From Rhizobium sp. RCAM05350 (GTDB lineage: Bacteria > Pseudomonadota > Alphaproteobacteria > Rhizobiales > Rhizobiaceae), in assembly GCA_024426085.1 (NCBI GenBank), contig CP087974.1, positions 2,952,001-3,016,000 on the forward strand: a DNA stretch of 64,000 nucleotides. Direction: 5' to 3'. Below are positions 42,352 to 51,415 of the stretch, piece after piece. A program made the translations under genes and the position numbers. Position 1 is the stretch's first letter. Each line of letters starts with the position of its first letter. The notes beneath the pieces were generated by a model. The model had not been told where the DNA came from. It saw only the letters and a list, made by a program, of their open reading frames with translations, and made no database searches.

Positions 42352-43948
42352 TTATTCGGAAACGCTCAGGAAGCGGCTGAGATGCGCGTTGACCGCGTTA
42401 TCCTGCCAACCCTTCACCTTGTCGGACACCAGCCAGAGGTCGGCCTGGGTCAGGAACGGCGCAATCGGCTGTTCCTTCATCAGAAGCGCTTCGGCTTCAT
42501 GAAGCGTCTTGGAACGGACCGTCGGATCGATTTCCTCGTAGGACTTCTTCATCAGGGCATCGAACTCAGGGTTCTCGAAATGACCGTAGTTGAAGGTCTT
42601 GTTCGAGGAGAGGCTGAGCGCCAGGAAGTTTTCGGCATCCGCATAGTCGGCAACCCAGCCGGCGCGGGCGACGTTGAACTTGCCACCTTCCTGCAGGTAG
42701 GCATAGTGCGAGGAAACGTCGAGATTGACGAGCGACACCTTGGCGCCGAACGTGTTCTTCCACATGTCGGCGACGGCAGTTGCCACACGTTCATGGTTCG
42801 GGTTGGTGTTGTAGCGGATCTCGATATCCAGCGGCTTGCCGCCTTCGCCGTAGCCGGCTTCCTTCATCAGCTTGAGCGCTTCGTCTTCGCGGTCGAGCTG
42901 CGATTTGTCGGCGAAATCTGCCTTTGCCGGATCGCCGTAGCTTGCCATGCCCGGAGGCACCATCGAGTAGGACGGCAGCTGCGAGCCCGAGTAGATTTCC
43001 TTGGCAAGGAAGTCGCGGTCGACGGCCATCGAGAGCGCACGGCGGACGCGCACGTCGCTATAGGGCTCCTGGCGAGTGTCGAAGGCGTAGTAGTAGGTCG
43101 CCAGCGTCGGCGACACATGGACCTGTTCGCCATGGGACGCGCAGGCGTTCCAGCTGGTCGGCAGAGAAGTTGTAGGCGAGGTCCATTTCCTTGGCTTCGA
43201 AGCGACGGACGGAGGCTGCCTGGTCGTCGATCGGGTAGAAGATCACCTTGTCGATCTTGACGTTTGCCGCATCCCAATAGGACGGGTTCTTCTCGGTGGT
43301 CAGGCTGTCGTTCGGCGTATGAGCGACGAGCTTGTAGGCGCCGTTCGAGACCATGACACCCGGCTTGACGAAATCGGCGCCGTTCTTTTCGACGCTTGCC
43401 TTGGAAACGGGCAGGGCGGTCTGGTGCGCGAGCAGTTCCAGGAAGAAGGGGGTCGGGCGTTCCAGGGTGATTTCCAGCGTCTTTTCGTCGACGGCCTTCA
43501 GGCCGAGCTGATCGACGGGCACTTCGCCCTTGTTGACCTTTTCGGCGTTCTTGATCGGGAAAAGGATGTTGGCATAACCTGCCGCAGTCTTCGGATCTTC
43601 GACGCGCTGGAGGGAGAAGACGAAGTCCTCGGCGGTGACCGGTGAACCATCCGACCACTTGGCGTCGGCGCGAAGCTTGAAGGTGTAGACGAGGCCATCG
43701 TCTGACAGATCCCAGGTTTCGGCTGCACCCGGAACGACCTTGCCGGCCGCATCATAGATGGTCAGGCCTTCATAGAGATCCTTCAGAATGAACTCTTCGA
43801 TGTTGATGGAGGTGTGGGCCTGGTCGAGCGTCTGCGGCTCGCCGGCATTGCCGCGGTGCAGAACGGTTTCTGCGAGCGCGGGGCTCGCGCCAATGAGAAT
43901 TGATCCAAGCAGCATCGCTGTGCGGAGGTTGATTTTTGCCAATGTCAT
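42352..43948 (-). CDS. oppA: Oligopeptide-binding protein (SBP family 5, OppA type), one frame break
   Basis: ATG 43948 with GGAGAA upstream. The signal peptide MTLAKINLRTAMLLGSILIG ends near ALA-ETV. OppA-type blocks are HRGNAGEPQTLDQAHTSINI, LKDLYEGLTIYDAAGKVVPG, FKLRADAKWSDGSPVTAEDF, NGAYKLVAHTPNDSLTTEKN and VRRALSMAVDRDFLAKEIYS. About 532 aa. The break at about 43138 (CGCGTCCC for CGCGAGTCCC) gives RESHGEQVHVSP. It is first in a four-gene ABC operon for oligopeptides. The symbol is by family resemblance. Confidence 0.82.
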
Positions 43949-44597
43949 TTTTTGTTCTCCTTCCCCTCTTTTAGGTTGTGAAGCGGCGAGAGAATGCCAA
44001 TTTTTTCCCAAAGGCAAGGCCATTATGTCGCCCCAAACGCCGCCATGTCGCTGACGGACAGGTATCTATAGCGCCTCGGTTGCATTTCAATCGCGTCGTT
44101 TTCCGGCAAATTTGCGTCATCTGAAATACCATTCCAGACGGTCGGTGGTAACGCTCACGCAAGTTCGAGTATTATTTCTGGCAGTTTACGTAATATGTAT
44201 TCGCAGGTTGCCGTTCTATGGAAATGATCGTGCATCTGCCTTTCTCGCCGCTGTCGACGACCACGACGGTGCGTCCCGGAACGTAACGAGTACGATAATT
44301 GAGTAATCAACTTTTGGTTGCTTATGGCGATTTGTCAAAAAAATGCAGGATAATTTGTCCACAACGCTCCACCTGTAACGTTTCCGCTCGCCTAGCGTCC
44401 TCATTTGCGGCGGGGTGCCGGTTGCCAAACCCGGATCATCAATTATGGTGCAGGTAAATCCGCCCCTACATTCGCCAGGAGGCCTGGTCGCGATACCAGT
44501 TGGCTTTTGTGGGGAGCACTTCTGCTCAGGCGGAGAATAAGATGTGCACCATCATGATCAGGAATGATGGCGCTGAGACAACGGGAGACTTTTGACT
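43949..44597. other. Long divergent promoter region without a supported gene
   Basis: This 649-base gap separates oppA (minus) from the aldolase gene (plus). It is more AT-rich than its flanks, especially 44161-44350, as expected for two promoters. The short open frames have no ribosome sites. The only clear structure is the dyad at 44549-44570. Confidence 0.5.
44549..44570 (+). promoter_or_regulatory. Dyad just upstream of the aldolase gene
   Basis: CCATCAT (44549-44555), eight bases, ATGATGG (44564-44570) is a perfect 7-bp inverted repeat ending 27 bases before the start codon. It could be an operator for the sugar-acid operon or a 5'-UTR hairpin. Confidence 0.4.
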
Positions 44598-45645
44598 ATG
44601 GCATTGATCACCTTGCGGCAGCTTTTGGACCACGCCGCTGAAAACAATTATGCGCTGCCCGCGTTCAACGTGAACAATCTGGAATATATCCAGGCTGTCA
44701 TGCGTGCCGCCGATGCCACGGATTCTCCGGTCATCCTTCAGGCCAGCCGCGGCGCACGCGCCTATGCCGGTGATGCCTTCCTGCGTCATCTGATCTTGGG
44801 TGCCACGGAAGAGTACCCACATATCCCGGTCTGCCTGCATCTCGACCACGGCGACCAGCCATCGACCTGCATCTCGGCAATCACCAACGGCTTTACCTCC
44901 GTAATGATGGACGGGTCGCTTCTGGCCGACGGCAAGTCGATCGCTTCCTATGAATACAATGTCGGCGTTACCGCCGAAGTCGTGAAAATCGCCCATGCCG
45001 CTGGCGTGTCGGTCGAAGGCGAACTTGGCTGTCTCGGCAACCTGGAAACCGGCGCCGGCGAAAAGGAAGACGGCCATGGCTTCGAAGGCAAGCTGTCAAG
45101 CGAGGAACTGCTGACCGACCCGGAACAGGCTTTCGATTTCGTCGAAAAGACCGGCGTCGATGCGCTGGCCGTCGCTATCGGCACCAGCCACGGCGCCTAC
45201 AAGTTCACCCGCGCGCCGGATGGCGAAATCCTGTCGATCGAGACCATCGCGAAAATCCACAAGCGCCTGCCGAACACCCATATGGTCATGCATGGCTCGT
45301 CCACAGTTCCGCAGGACCTGCAGGACCTGTTCAATGAATTCGGCGGTCAGATGAAACAGACCTGGGGCGTTCCGCTTGCGGAAATCCAGAAGGCCATTCC
45401 GCTCGGCGTCCGCAAGGTCAATATCGATACCGACCTGCGTCTCGCCTTCACTGGCGAAATCCGCAAGCATCACCTGCAGAACCCGGACAATTTCGACCCC
45501 GCGCAACTACCTCAAGCCGGCGACGGCCCGTATGGTCGAAGTCTGCAAGGAGCGCTTCATCGCCTTCAACGCGGCAGGCCAGGCATCGAAAATTCGCGTC
45601 AAGCGTCTGCCCGATATGGCAAAGGCCTATTCAAAGGTCGCCTGA
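44598..45645 (+). CDS. fba: Class II fructose-bisphosphate aldolase (Calvin-type), one frame break
   Basis: The start is [20 protein letters not shown] with GGGAGA upstream. Class II motifs are [18 protein letters not shown], the zinc site [53 protein letters not shown] and [12 protein letters not shown]. About 348 aa. A break at about 45500 (GACCCCGCGC) restores [19 protein letters not shown]. It cleaves or forms fructose-1,6-bisphosphate, or a related ketose bisphosphate, with zinc. Leading an operon with sugar-acid genes it may serve their catabolism rather than central glycolysis. Confidence 0.85.
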
Positions 45646-45699
45646 AGACGCATTGTGGCGGAAGATTCTTCCGCCACATCCCGCTTCGAGGGCAATTGC

Positions 45700-46467
45700 A
45701 TGAGCTTTCCGCTGTTTGATCTGGCCGGCCGGCGTGCGCTGATCACCGGTTCCAGTCAGGGTATCGGTTTTGCGCTGGCGGAAGGCCTTGCTGCCCATGG
45801 CGCCGAGATCGTTGTCAACGGCCGCGACGCTGACAAGGTCGAGGCGGCCGTCTCTGCTCTTAGGGACAACGGCCATGTCGCCAATGCCGCAGCCTTCGAT
45901 GTGACCAGCAGGGACGCCTCAGTCGAGGCCGTCGGCATCATCGAGAGCGAAATCGGCGCGATCGACATCCTGATCAACAATGCCGGCATGCAGTTCCGCT
46001 CGCCGCTGGAGGATTTTCCGGCCGACAAATGGGAGCAGCTGCTGGCAACCAATATTTCCAGCGTCTTCTATGTCAGCCAGGCGGTTGCCCGCTTCATGAT
46101 CGGTCGCGGGCGGGGCAAGATCGTCAATATCGCCTCGGTTCAGAGCGAGCTCGCCCGCCCAGGCATCGCGCCCTATACGGCGACCAAGGGCGCGGTTCTG
46201 CAACCTCACCCGCGGCATGTGCGCCGACTGGGCTCGCCACGGATTGCAGATCAATGCGATTGCGCCCGGCTATTTCAGGACGCCGCTCAATCAGGCGCTG
46301 GTCGATAATCCGGAGTTTTCAGACTGGCTGGAAAAGCGTACACCCGCACGCGCTGGGGAAATGTCGAAGAGCTGGTCGGCTCGGCCGTGTTCCTGGCGAG
46401 CAATGCTTCTTCCTTCGTGAATGGACACACGCTCTATGTCGATGGCGGCATCACAACCTCTCTCTGA
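45700..46467 (+). CDS. SDR oxidoreductase, gluconate 5-dehydrogenase type, two frame breaks
   Basis: [20 protein letters not shown] has the TGxxxGIG cofactor loop (GSSQGIG), followed by NNAG, the Ser of [13 protein letters not shown] and the YxxxK catalytic pair in [10 protein letters not shown]. It continues [25 protein letters not shown] and, at the end, [20 protein letters not shown]. About 255 aa. Breaks lie at about 46198 (GTTCTGCAAC) and about 46355. The pattern NLTRGM and the C-terminus match gluconate 5-dehydrogenases, which interconvert gluconate and 5-ketogluconate. It overlaps the gluconokinase gene. Confidence 0.82.
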
Positions 46468-46985
46468 AAACCCTGGCCTGCCGGTGATCGTCATGGGCGT
46501 CAGCGGTTGCGGCAAGACCTCGGTCGGCGAACGGCTGGCGGACGCCTTGAACTGCCGGTTCGTCGAGGGTGATAGCCTACATCCGCCTGCCAATATCGAG
46601 AAAATGTCGGCCGGTATTCCGCTTGCAGACGGCGACCGCTGGCCTTGGCTCGATATCATCGGCGGCCTGATTGGCGACAGCGTCGCGCGGCGAGCAGGTC
46701 ATTGTCTCCTGTTCGGCGCTGAAAAAGTCTATCGCAACCGGTTGCGGGCTGCGGCTGGAGGCCGGCTGGCCTTTGTTTTCCTGCAGGGATCGCGTGCCGT
46801 TTTCGACAAACGGATGAAGGCCCGCGCCGGTCATTTCATGCCGGCATCGCTGCTCGACAGCCAGTTCGCAACGCTGGAACCTGCCAACCGGCGAGCCCGA
46901 TGTCGTCACTGTCGATGTCGATCTGACGGTTGACGAGATCATCAGCAAGGCCCTGGCCGGACTGCAAGATTTGCCGACGCGCTGA
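46442..46985 (+). CDS. gntK: Gluconokinase, three frame breaks
   Basis: The start is [20 protein letters not shown]. The P-loop is GVSGCGKTSVGERLADAL, followed by FVEGDSLHPPANIEKMSAGI and LADGDRWPWLD. After breaks comes EQVIVSCSALKKS and YRNRLRAAAGGRLAFVFLQG, then HFMPASLLDSQFATLEPP. This is the GntK/IdnK family (about 178 aa), which phosphorylates gluconate to 6-phosphogluconate. Breaks lie at about 46685 (GACAGCGTCGCGC, perhaps GACTCGCGC), 46727 and 46883. It sits directly behind the dehydrogenase that yields gluconate. Confidence 0.85.
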
Positions 46986-47076
46986 GGCGGCGTCCAGGGC
47001 AAAAGCGCTTTACAACGCTGCCTGCCTTTGATTTGTCAGACGGCGGGATTGTCTGGATTTCAAGGGAAGAGAAAAG

Positions 47077-47916
47077 ATGAAACTTTTGCGCTATGGGTCG
47101 GTCGGCTCTGAAAAGCCGGGTGTTCTCGACAAGGACGGTCAGATTCGTGACCTGAGCGGCGTCATCGCCGATGTCGGCGGCGATGCGATCAGCGACATGG
47201 GCTGGGCTGATGGCCTCGATATCGACAGCCTGCCGGTGGTTGGCGGCAGTCCGCGGCTTGGCGCCTGCGTTGCCGGCACCGGAAAATTCATTTGCATCGG
47301 TCTGAACTACGCCGACCACGCCGCTGAAACCGGGGCCACGGTTCCGCCAGAGCCAGTGATCTTCATGAAGGCGACCTCGGCCATTGTCGGCCCGAACGAC
47401 GACGTCCTGATCCCGCGCGGATCGGAAGCGACCGACTGGGAAGTCGAACTGGGTGTGATCATCGGCAAAAAGGCGAAATACGTATCGGAAGCTGATGCGC
47501 TGGAGCATGTCGCCGGCTATTGCGTCATCAACGACGTTTCCGAGCGCGATTTCCAGACCAAGCGCGCTGGCCAGTGGACCAAGGGCAAGTCCTGCGACAC
47601 GTTTGGCCCGACCGGCCCGTGGCTCGTGACCAAGGACGAGGTTGCTGATCCGCAGAACCTGAAGATGTGGCTGACCGTCAATGGTGTCAGCAAGCAGAAT
47701 GGGTCATCGAAGACCATGGTCTATGGCGTCGCGCATGTCGTCAGCTATCTCAGCCAGTTCATGACGCTACACCCCGGCGATATAATTTCCACGGGAACAC
47801 CGCCTGGTGTCGGCATGGGCTTCAAGCCACCGCAATACCTGAAGGACGGCGATGTCGTCGAGCTCGGGATCGAGGGTCTCGGCACGCAGAAGCAGACCTT
47901 CGTCGCTGACGTTTGA
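47077..47916 (+). CDS. Fumarylacetoacetate hydrolase family protein
   Basis: This intact 279-aa frame starts MKLLRYGSVGSEKPGVLDKD. The FAH core is ICIGLNYADHAAETGATVPP, PVIFMKATSAIVGPND, the metal ligands in TDWEVELGVIIGKKAKYVSE, NDVSERDFQTKRAGQWTKGK and GDIISTGTPPGVGMG. It is close to 2,4-diketo-3-deoxy-L-fuconate hydrolases and to proteins annotated as ureidoglycolate lyase. In this operon a keto-deoxy sugar acid is the more likely substrate (inference). A strong terminator follows. Confidence 0.85.
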   Translation: MKLLRYGSVGSEKPGVLDKDGQIRDLSGVIADVGGDAISDMGWADGLDIDSLPVVGGSPRLGACVAGTGKFICIGLNYADHAAETGATVPPEPVIFMKATSAIVGPNDDVLIPRGSEATDWEVELGVIIGKKAKYVSEADALEHVAGYCVINDVSERDFQTKRAGQWTKGKSCDTFGPTGPWLVTKDEVADPQNLKMWLTVNGVSKQNGSSKTMVYGVAHVVSYLSQFMTLHPGDIISTGTPPGVGMGFKPPQYLKDGDVVELGIEGLGTQKQTFVADV

Positions 47917-47937
47917 TTGCTGCCGTAAACCAGGTGA

Positions 47938-47967
47938 GGGCGCGGGCTTCGGCACCGCGCCCTTTTT
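47938..47967 (+). terminator. Rho-independent terminator
   Basis: GGGCGCGG (47938-47945), loop, CCGCGCCC (47955-47962) and TTTTT (47963-47967). It ends the sugar-acid operon before the convergent phnF gene. Confidence 0.85.
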
Positions 47968-47974
47968 CATGCCC

Positions 47975-48712
47975 TCAGGTTTCGATCTTCAGCTTGACGC
48001 GGTCGGCTGCGAAGCGGGTCCGGGAAAACTGCACTGGCACGCCGTCCGGATCGGCATTGATGGCCGTCGCCTCGATGACGATGGCCCCGGGCGAAAGGCG
48101 AAGCAGCGCCAGTTCCGAAGCATCGGCATGCCGCGCCACAAGCTCCGTCGAGATACGCACGTAATCCGCCAGTCCTTGTGCGGCAAAAGCCTTGGTGATC
48201 GAGCGCAGGCGTTCGAACTGTTCGGCCATGGCCGGAAACCGGCTTTCCGGGAAAAAGCTGGTGGAACAGGACACCGGCCGCCCGTCGGCGCTGCTGACCA
48301 GATCGAGCTGGATGCAGAGGGTGCCGGGATCGATCTTCAATCCTTTTGCGACGTCGCCTGCCGCCGGCAATATCGCCTTGCCCAGCAGTTTCGCCTCGGT
48401 CTCGCGGGCCTGATCTCCAAGTCCCTGCGAAAAGCGGGTGCGCCGTGAGATCGGAAAACTCAGCCGCTCCTTGCGCTGGATTATTGTGCCCCGGCCCTGG
48501 ATCGCTTGAACCAGGCCTTCATCCGCCAGCGCCGCCAGAGCGCTGCGGACCGTGTGGCGGTTGACACCGAATTGCCCAGCAAGCACAATTTCCGGCGGCA
48601 CCATGCCCGTTTGATCGTAGTCGCCATTGCTGATCGACAACCGGATAAGATCGGCGATCTGACGCCAGAGGGCGACGCCGGTTTGGCGCTCAACCGCTTT
48701 TTTAGCATTCAT
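47975..48712 (-). CDS. phnF: GntR/HutC-family regulator of phosphonate metabolism
   Basis: This intact 245-aa frame starts MNAKKAVERQTGVALWRQIA. The N-terminal GntR HTH has LSISNGDYDQTGMVPPEIVL, AGQFGVNRHTVRSALAALAD and GLVQAIQGRGTII. The C-terminal UTRA effector domain has FPESRFPAMAEQFERL and ends VPVQFSRTRFAADRVKL. PhnF-type regulators repress phn operons. It is divergent from phnG across an 85-base gap with a palindrome at 48765-48782. Confidence 0.9.
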   Translation of the reverse strand: MNAKKAVERQTGVALWRQIADLIRLSISNGDYDQTGMVPPEIVLAGQFGVNRHTVRSALAALADEGLVQAIQGRGTIIQRKERLSFPISRRTRFSQGLGDQARETEAKLLGKAILPAAGDVAKGLKIDPGTLCIQLDLVSSADGRPVSCSTSFFPESRFPAMAEQFERLRSITKAFAAQGLADYVRISTELVARHADASELALLRLSPGAIVIEATAINADPDGVPVQFSRTRFAADRVKLKIET

Positions 48713-48764
48713 GTCACAAGCCCGTCATGTGGAGGTTCTAAAAACAAAACATCAGATGTATAGT

Positions 48765-48782
48765 TGTCTACATTAATAGACA
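48765..48782. promoter_or_regulatory. Palindrome between phnF and phnG, probable PhnF operator
   Basis: TGTCTA (48765-48770), CATTAA, TAGACA (48777-48782) is a perfect 6-bp dyad. An overlapping imperfect partner, TGTATAGTTGTCTACA, lies at 48757-48772. The GTCTA core recalls HutC/PhnF-type sites. It sits 16 bases before the phnG start. Confidence 0.55.
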
Positions 48783-48797
48783 TTTCGGACGGAAGCA

Positions 48798-49266
48798 ATG
48801 GACGCGATCAAACAAAATACCGGCATGGCGGTGAACGGACGCAAGCGGGCGATGGGCCTGCTCGCACGCGCTTCGGCGGCTGAATTGCAAGCGGGCTGGC
48901 AGGCCATCGAGCCCAAGCCGGAAGTGCATCCTGTGCGCGGTCCGGAAACCGGCCTTGTCATGGTGCGCGGCCGCGTCGGCAGGTGGTGGCGACCCGTTCA
49001 ATCTTGGAGAAGCGACGGTGAGCCGCGCAACAGTCCGTCTCGCCTCCGGCGAAATCGGTCATGGGCAGCTGCTCGGCAATGACCGTGAAAAGGCATGCCT
49101 CGCCGCGATCTTCGACGCGCTCCACCAGCGGCCGGAGCACCGCTCGCTTGTAGATCAGCTGATCGACGCGGTGGAAAGCCGCATTCATGCCGAAGACCGC
49201 AAACATGCCGAACAAACAGCGGCGACACGGGTCGATTTCTTCACCATGGTCCGGGGAGACAACTGA
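48798..49266 (+). CDS. phnG: C-P lyase core subunit PhnG, one frame break
   Basis: The start is MDAIKQNTGMAVNGRKRAMG, followed by LLARASAAELQAGWQAIEPK, VRGPETGLVMVRGRVG and, after a break at about 48982, GDPFNLGEATVSRATVRLAS, GHGQLLGNDREKACLAAIFD and VDFFTMVRGDN. About 155 aa, full length for PhnG. It is part of the PhnGHIJ complex that transfers the phosphonate to ATP-derived ribose and cleaves the C-P bond. The stop overlaps the phnH start (TGATG). Confidence 0.88.
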
Positions 49267-49885
49267 TGGGCGTTCACACCGAAATCCATGCCAGCGCCTA
49301 TGCCGGCGCGTTCACCGATCCGGTCTTCCAGTCGCAGTCGGTGTTTCGTGCACTGATGGATGCGATGGCCCGGCCGGGCACGATCATGCCGCTCGGCGCT
49401 ACCGCCACGCCGCCTGCACCACTCGGCGCCGGCGCCGGAGCGATCGCCCTGACACTGTGCGACGACGGCACGCCCGTATGGCTGACGAACACCCTCGTTC
49501 AGTCCTCCGTCCCAGCGTGGTTGTCCTTCCACACCAGTGCACCGGTGACGAACATCAAGCCGGAGGCCCGTTTCGTTTTCATCGAGGCTGGCGGCATCGT
49601 TCCGGGTTTCGACCAGTTCTCGCTCGGCACCCAGGAATATCCTGATCGCTCGTCGACGCTGGTGATCGAGATCGCCGCGCTGACCGGCGGACCTGAATTT
49701 GTCGCTGCAGGACCGGGCATCAAGGATGAAGCCACCATTGCGCCCAAAGGCCTGCCGGACATCTTCCTGACGCTCTGGACAGAAAACCGCAACCTGTTCC
49801 CCGTGGCGTCGATCTGATCCTCGTTGCCGGCACCGATGTCCTGTGCCTGCCGCGCACCACCAAGCTTCGCCGTCGGGAGGTCTGA
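49266..49885 (+). CDS. phnH: C-P lyase core subunit PhnH, one late frame break
   Basis: The start is MGVHTEIHASAYAGAFTDPV, followed by QSVFRALMDAMARPGTIMPL, FVFIEAGGIVPGFDQFSLGT, QEYPDRSSTLVIEIAAL and FLTLWTENRNLFP. A C-run is one base short at about 49800 (TTCCCCGTGG). With it the frame continues RGVDLILVAGTDVLCLPRTT to a TGA at 49883. About 206 aa, usual for PhnH. It binds PhnG, PhnI and PhnJ in the core complex. Confidence 0.88.
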
Positions 49886-49888
49886 TCC

Positions 49889-51001
49889 ATGTATGTTGCT
49901 GTCAAGGGCGGCGAAGCCGCTATCGCCAATGCGCACCAGCTCCTCGCCGATCGCCGCCGCGGGGATCGGTCTCTGCCGGCCATCTCGATCGATCAGATCG
50001 TTGCCCAGCTCGGATTGGCCGTCGATCGGGTCATGGCGGAAGCCTCGCTCTATGATCGTGAACTCGCCGCTCTCGCCGTGCGCCAGGCACGCGGCGACAT
50101 GATCGAGGCGATCTTCATCCTGCGCGCCTATCGCACCACCCTGCCGCGTTTCGGCATGTCAGTTCCGGTCGATACTGCGAAGATGAAGATCGAGCGCCGC
50201 ATTTCGGCGACCTACAAGGACCTTCCGGGCGGCCAGCTGCTCGGCCCGACATTCGACTATACCCACCGCCTGCTCGACCCATCGCTTTTGACCGACGAGC
50301 CGGTTGCCGAGCCCCTGCGCCGGACGGCGGATGAAAGCTCGATGATGCGGGTCTCCGACATCCTCGCCGGCGAAGGCCTGATCGAGGGTGACGGCCAGAT
50401 GCCGGAGGATCATATTCCGGGCGACCTGACCCGCGAGCCGCTGGAATTTCCGCTGAACCGCGACCTGCGACTGCAGGCTCTGGCGCGCGGCGACGAAGGC
50501 TTCCTGCTTGCGCTCGCCTACTCCACCCAGCGCGGCTATGCCCGCACCCATCCTTTCGTCGGCGAAGTGCGCATCGGCGAGGTCGAGGTCGAGCTCGATA
50601 TCCCCGAGCTCGGTTTCGCCGTGTCGCTTGGCCCGGTCCAGGTGACTGAATGCCAGATGGTCAACCAGTTTCAGGGCTCGGCCAAGAACCCGCCGCAGTT
50701 CACCCGCGGTTATGGCCTGGTCTTCGGCCAGAGCGAGCGCAAGGCGATGGCCATGTCGCTGGTCGATCGTGCGCTGCGTGCCGAAGAATTCGGCGAGGAT
50801 ATCGTCGCCCCGGCGCAGGACGAGGAATTCGTCATTTCGCATTCCGACAATGTCCAGGCCACCGGCTTCGTCGAGCACCTGAAGCTGCCGCATTATGTCG
50901 ACTTCCAGGCCGAACTCGATCTCGTCCGCCGGATGCGCGCCGAATACGATGCAAGGAACGGGGTGGAGAAAAACGACGCCATTCGGGACGCGGCCGAATG
51001 A
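49889..51001 (+). CDS. phnI: C-P lyase core subunit PhnI (nucleosidase)
   Basis: This intact 370-aa frame starts MYVAVKGGEAAIANAHQLLA. The conserved stretches are ALYDRELAALAVRQARGDMI-like (SLYDRELAALAVRQARGD), MKIERRISATYKDLPGGQLL, DHIPGDLTREPLEFPLNRDL, GYARTHPFVGEVRIGEVEVE and GYGLVFGQSERKAMAMSLVD. PhnI displaces adenine from ATP with a phosphonate, together with PhnG, H and L. Its stop overlaps the fosX-like start as ATGA. Confidence 0.93.
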   Translation: MYVAVKGGEAAIANAHQLLADRRRGDRSLPAISIDQIVAQLGLAVDRVMAEASLYDRELAALAVRQARGDMIEAIFILRAYRTTLPRFGMSVPVDTAKMKIERRISATYKDLPGGQLLGPTFDYTHRLLDPSLLTDEPVAEPLRRTADESSMMRVSDILAGEGLIEGDGQMPEDHIPGDLTREPLEFPLNRDLRLQALARGDEGFLLALAYSTQRGYARTHPFVGEVRIGEVEVELDIPELGFAVSLGPVQVTECQMVNQFQGSAKNPPQFTRGYGLVFGQSERKAMAMSLVDRALRAEEFGEDIVAPAQDEEFVISHSDNVQATGFVEHLKLPHYVDFQAELDLVRRMRAEYDARNGVEKNDAIRDAAE

Positions 51002-51415
51002 TCGAGGACCTCTCCCACATCACCTTCATCGTCAGCGACCTCGAGCGCATGACCGACATTCTCCAGACCGTCTTCGGCGCGAAGCAGGTCTACGCCAGCG
51101 GCGAGAAACAGTTTTCGCGTTCGGCGGAAAAGTTCTTCACGATCGGCGACCTCTGGATCGCCATCATGCAGGGCGAAAGCCTGGGCGAGCGCACCTACAA
51201 TCACGTCGCTTTCAAGATCCATGAAGAAGATATCGACATCTATCTGGAGCGCATTCGCTCGCTTGATCTCGATCTCATGCCGCCACGGCCGCGTCGAAGG
51301 CGAGGGCCGCTCGATCTATTTCCACGATGCCGACAACCACCTGTTCGAGCTTCACACCGGCACCCTTGCCGAGCGGCTGGACACCTATTCCCGTTTGAAG
51401 GAGGCAACCGAATGA
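50998..51415 (+). CDS. fosX: FosX-type glyoxalase/fosfomycin hydrolase inside the phn operon, one frame break
   Basis: MIEDLSHITFIVSDLERMTD is the vicinal-oxygen-chelate start, with metal ligand His7. The rest follows as SGEKQFSRSAEKFFTIGDLW (Glu44, the FosX general base), IMQGESLGERTYNHVAFKI (His69) and, after a break at about 51288 (CCACGGCCGCG), VEGEGRSIYFHDADNHLFEL with the third metal ligand Glu. About 138 aa. FosX opens the epoxide of fosfomycin with water. The Mesorhizobium loti homologue also sits in a phn operon. It is coupled to both neighbours by ATGA overlaps, so it is a true operon member. Confidence 0.88.

Noticed and set aside
41308..43260. A 650-codon open frame on the plus strand opposite the oligopeptide permease and binding-protein genes (similar long antisense frames at 1295-2791, 20343-21581 and 38973-40238)
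   Set aside because: They mirror genuine conserved genes on the other strand, have low-complexity Arg/Gly/Asp-rich products and arise from high-GC codon bias.
44053..44428. Several short frames in the gap before the aldolase gene
   Set aside because: No ribosome sites, no recognisable motifs, and the base composition is that of a promoter region.
48711..48728. ATGTCAC-AAGC-CCGTCAT near the phnF start as a Pho box
   Set aside because: Only two weak units, and it overlaps the phnF start codon, so chance similarity is likely. The triple repeat before phnC is much better.
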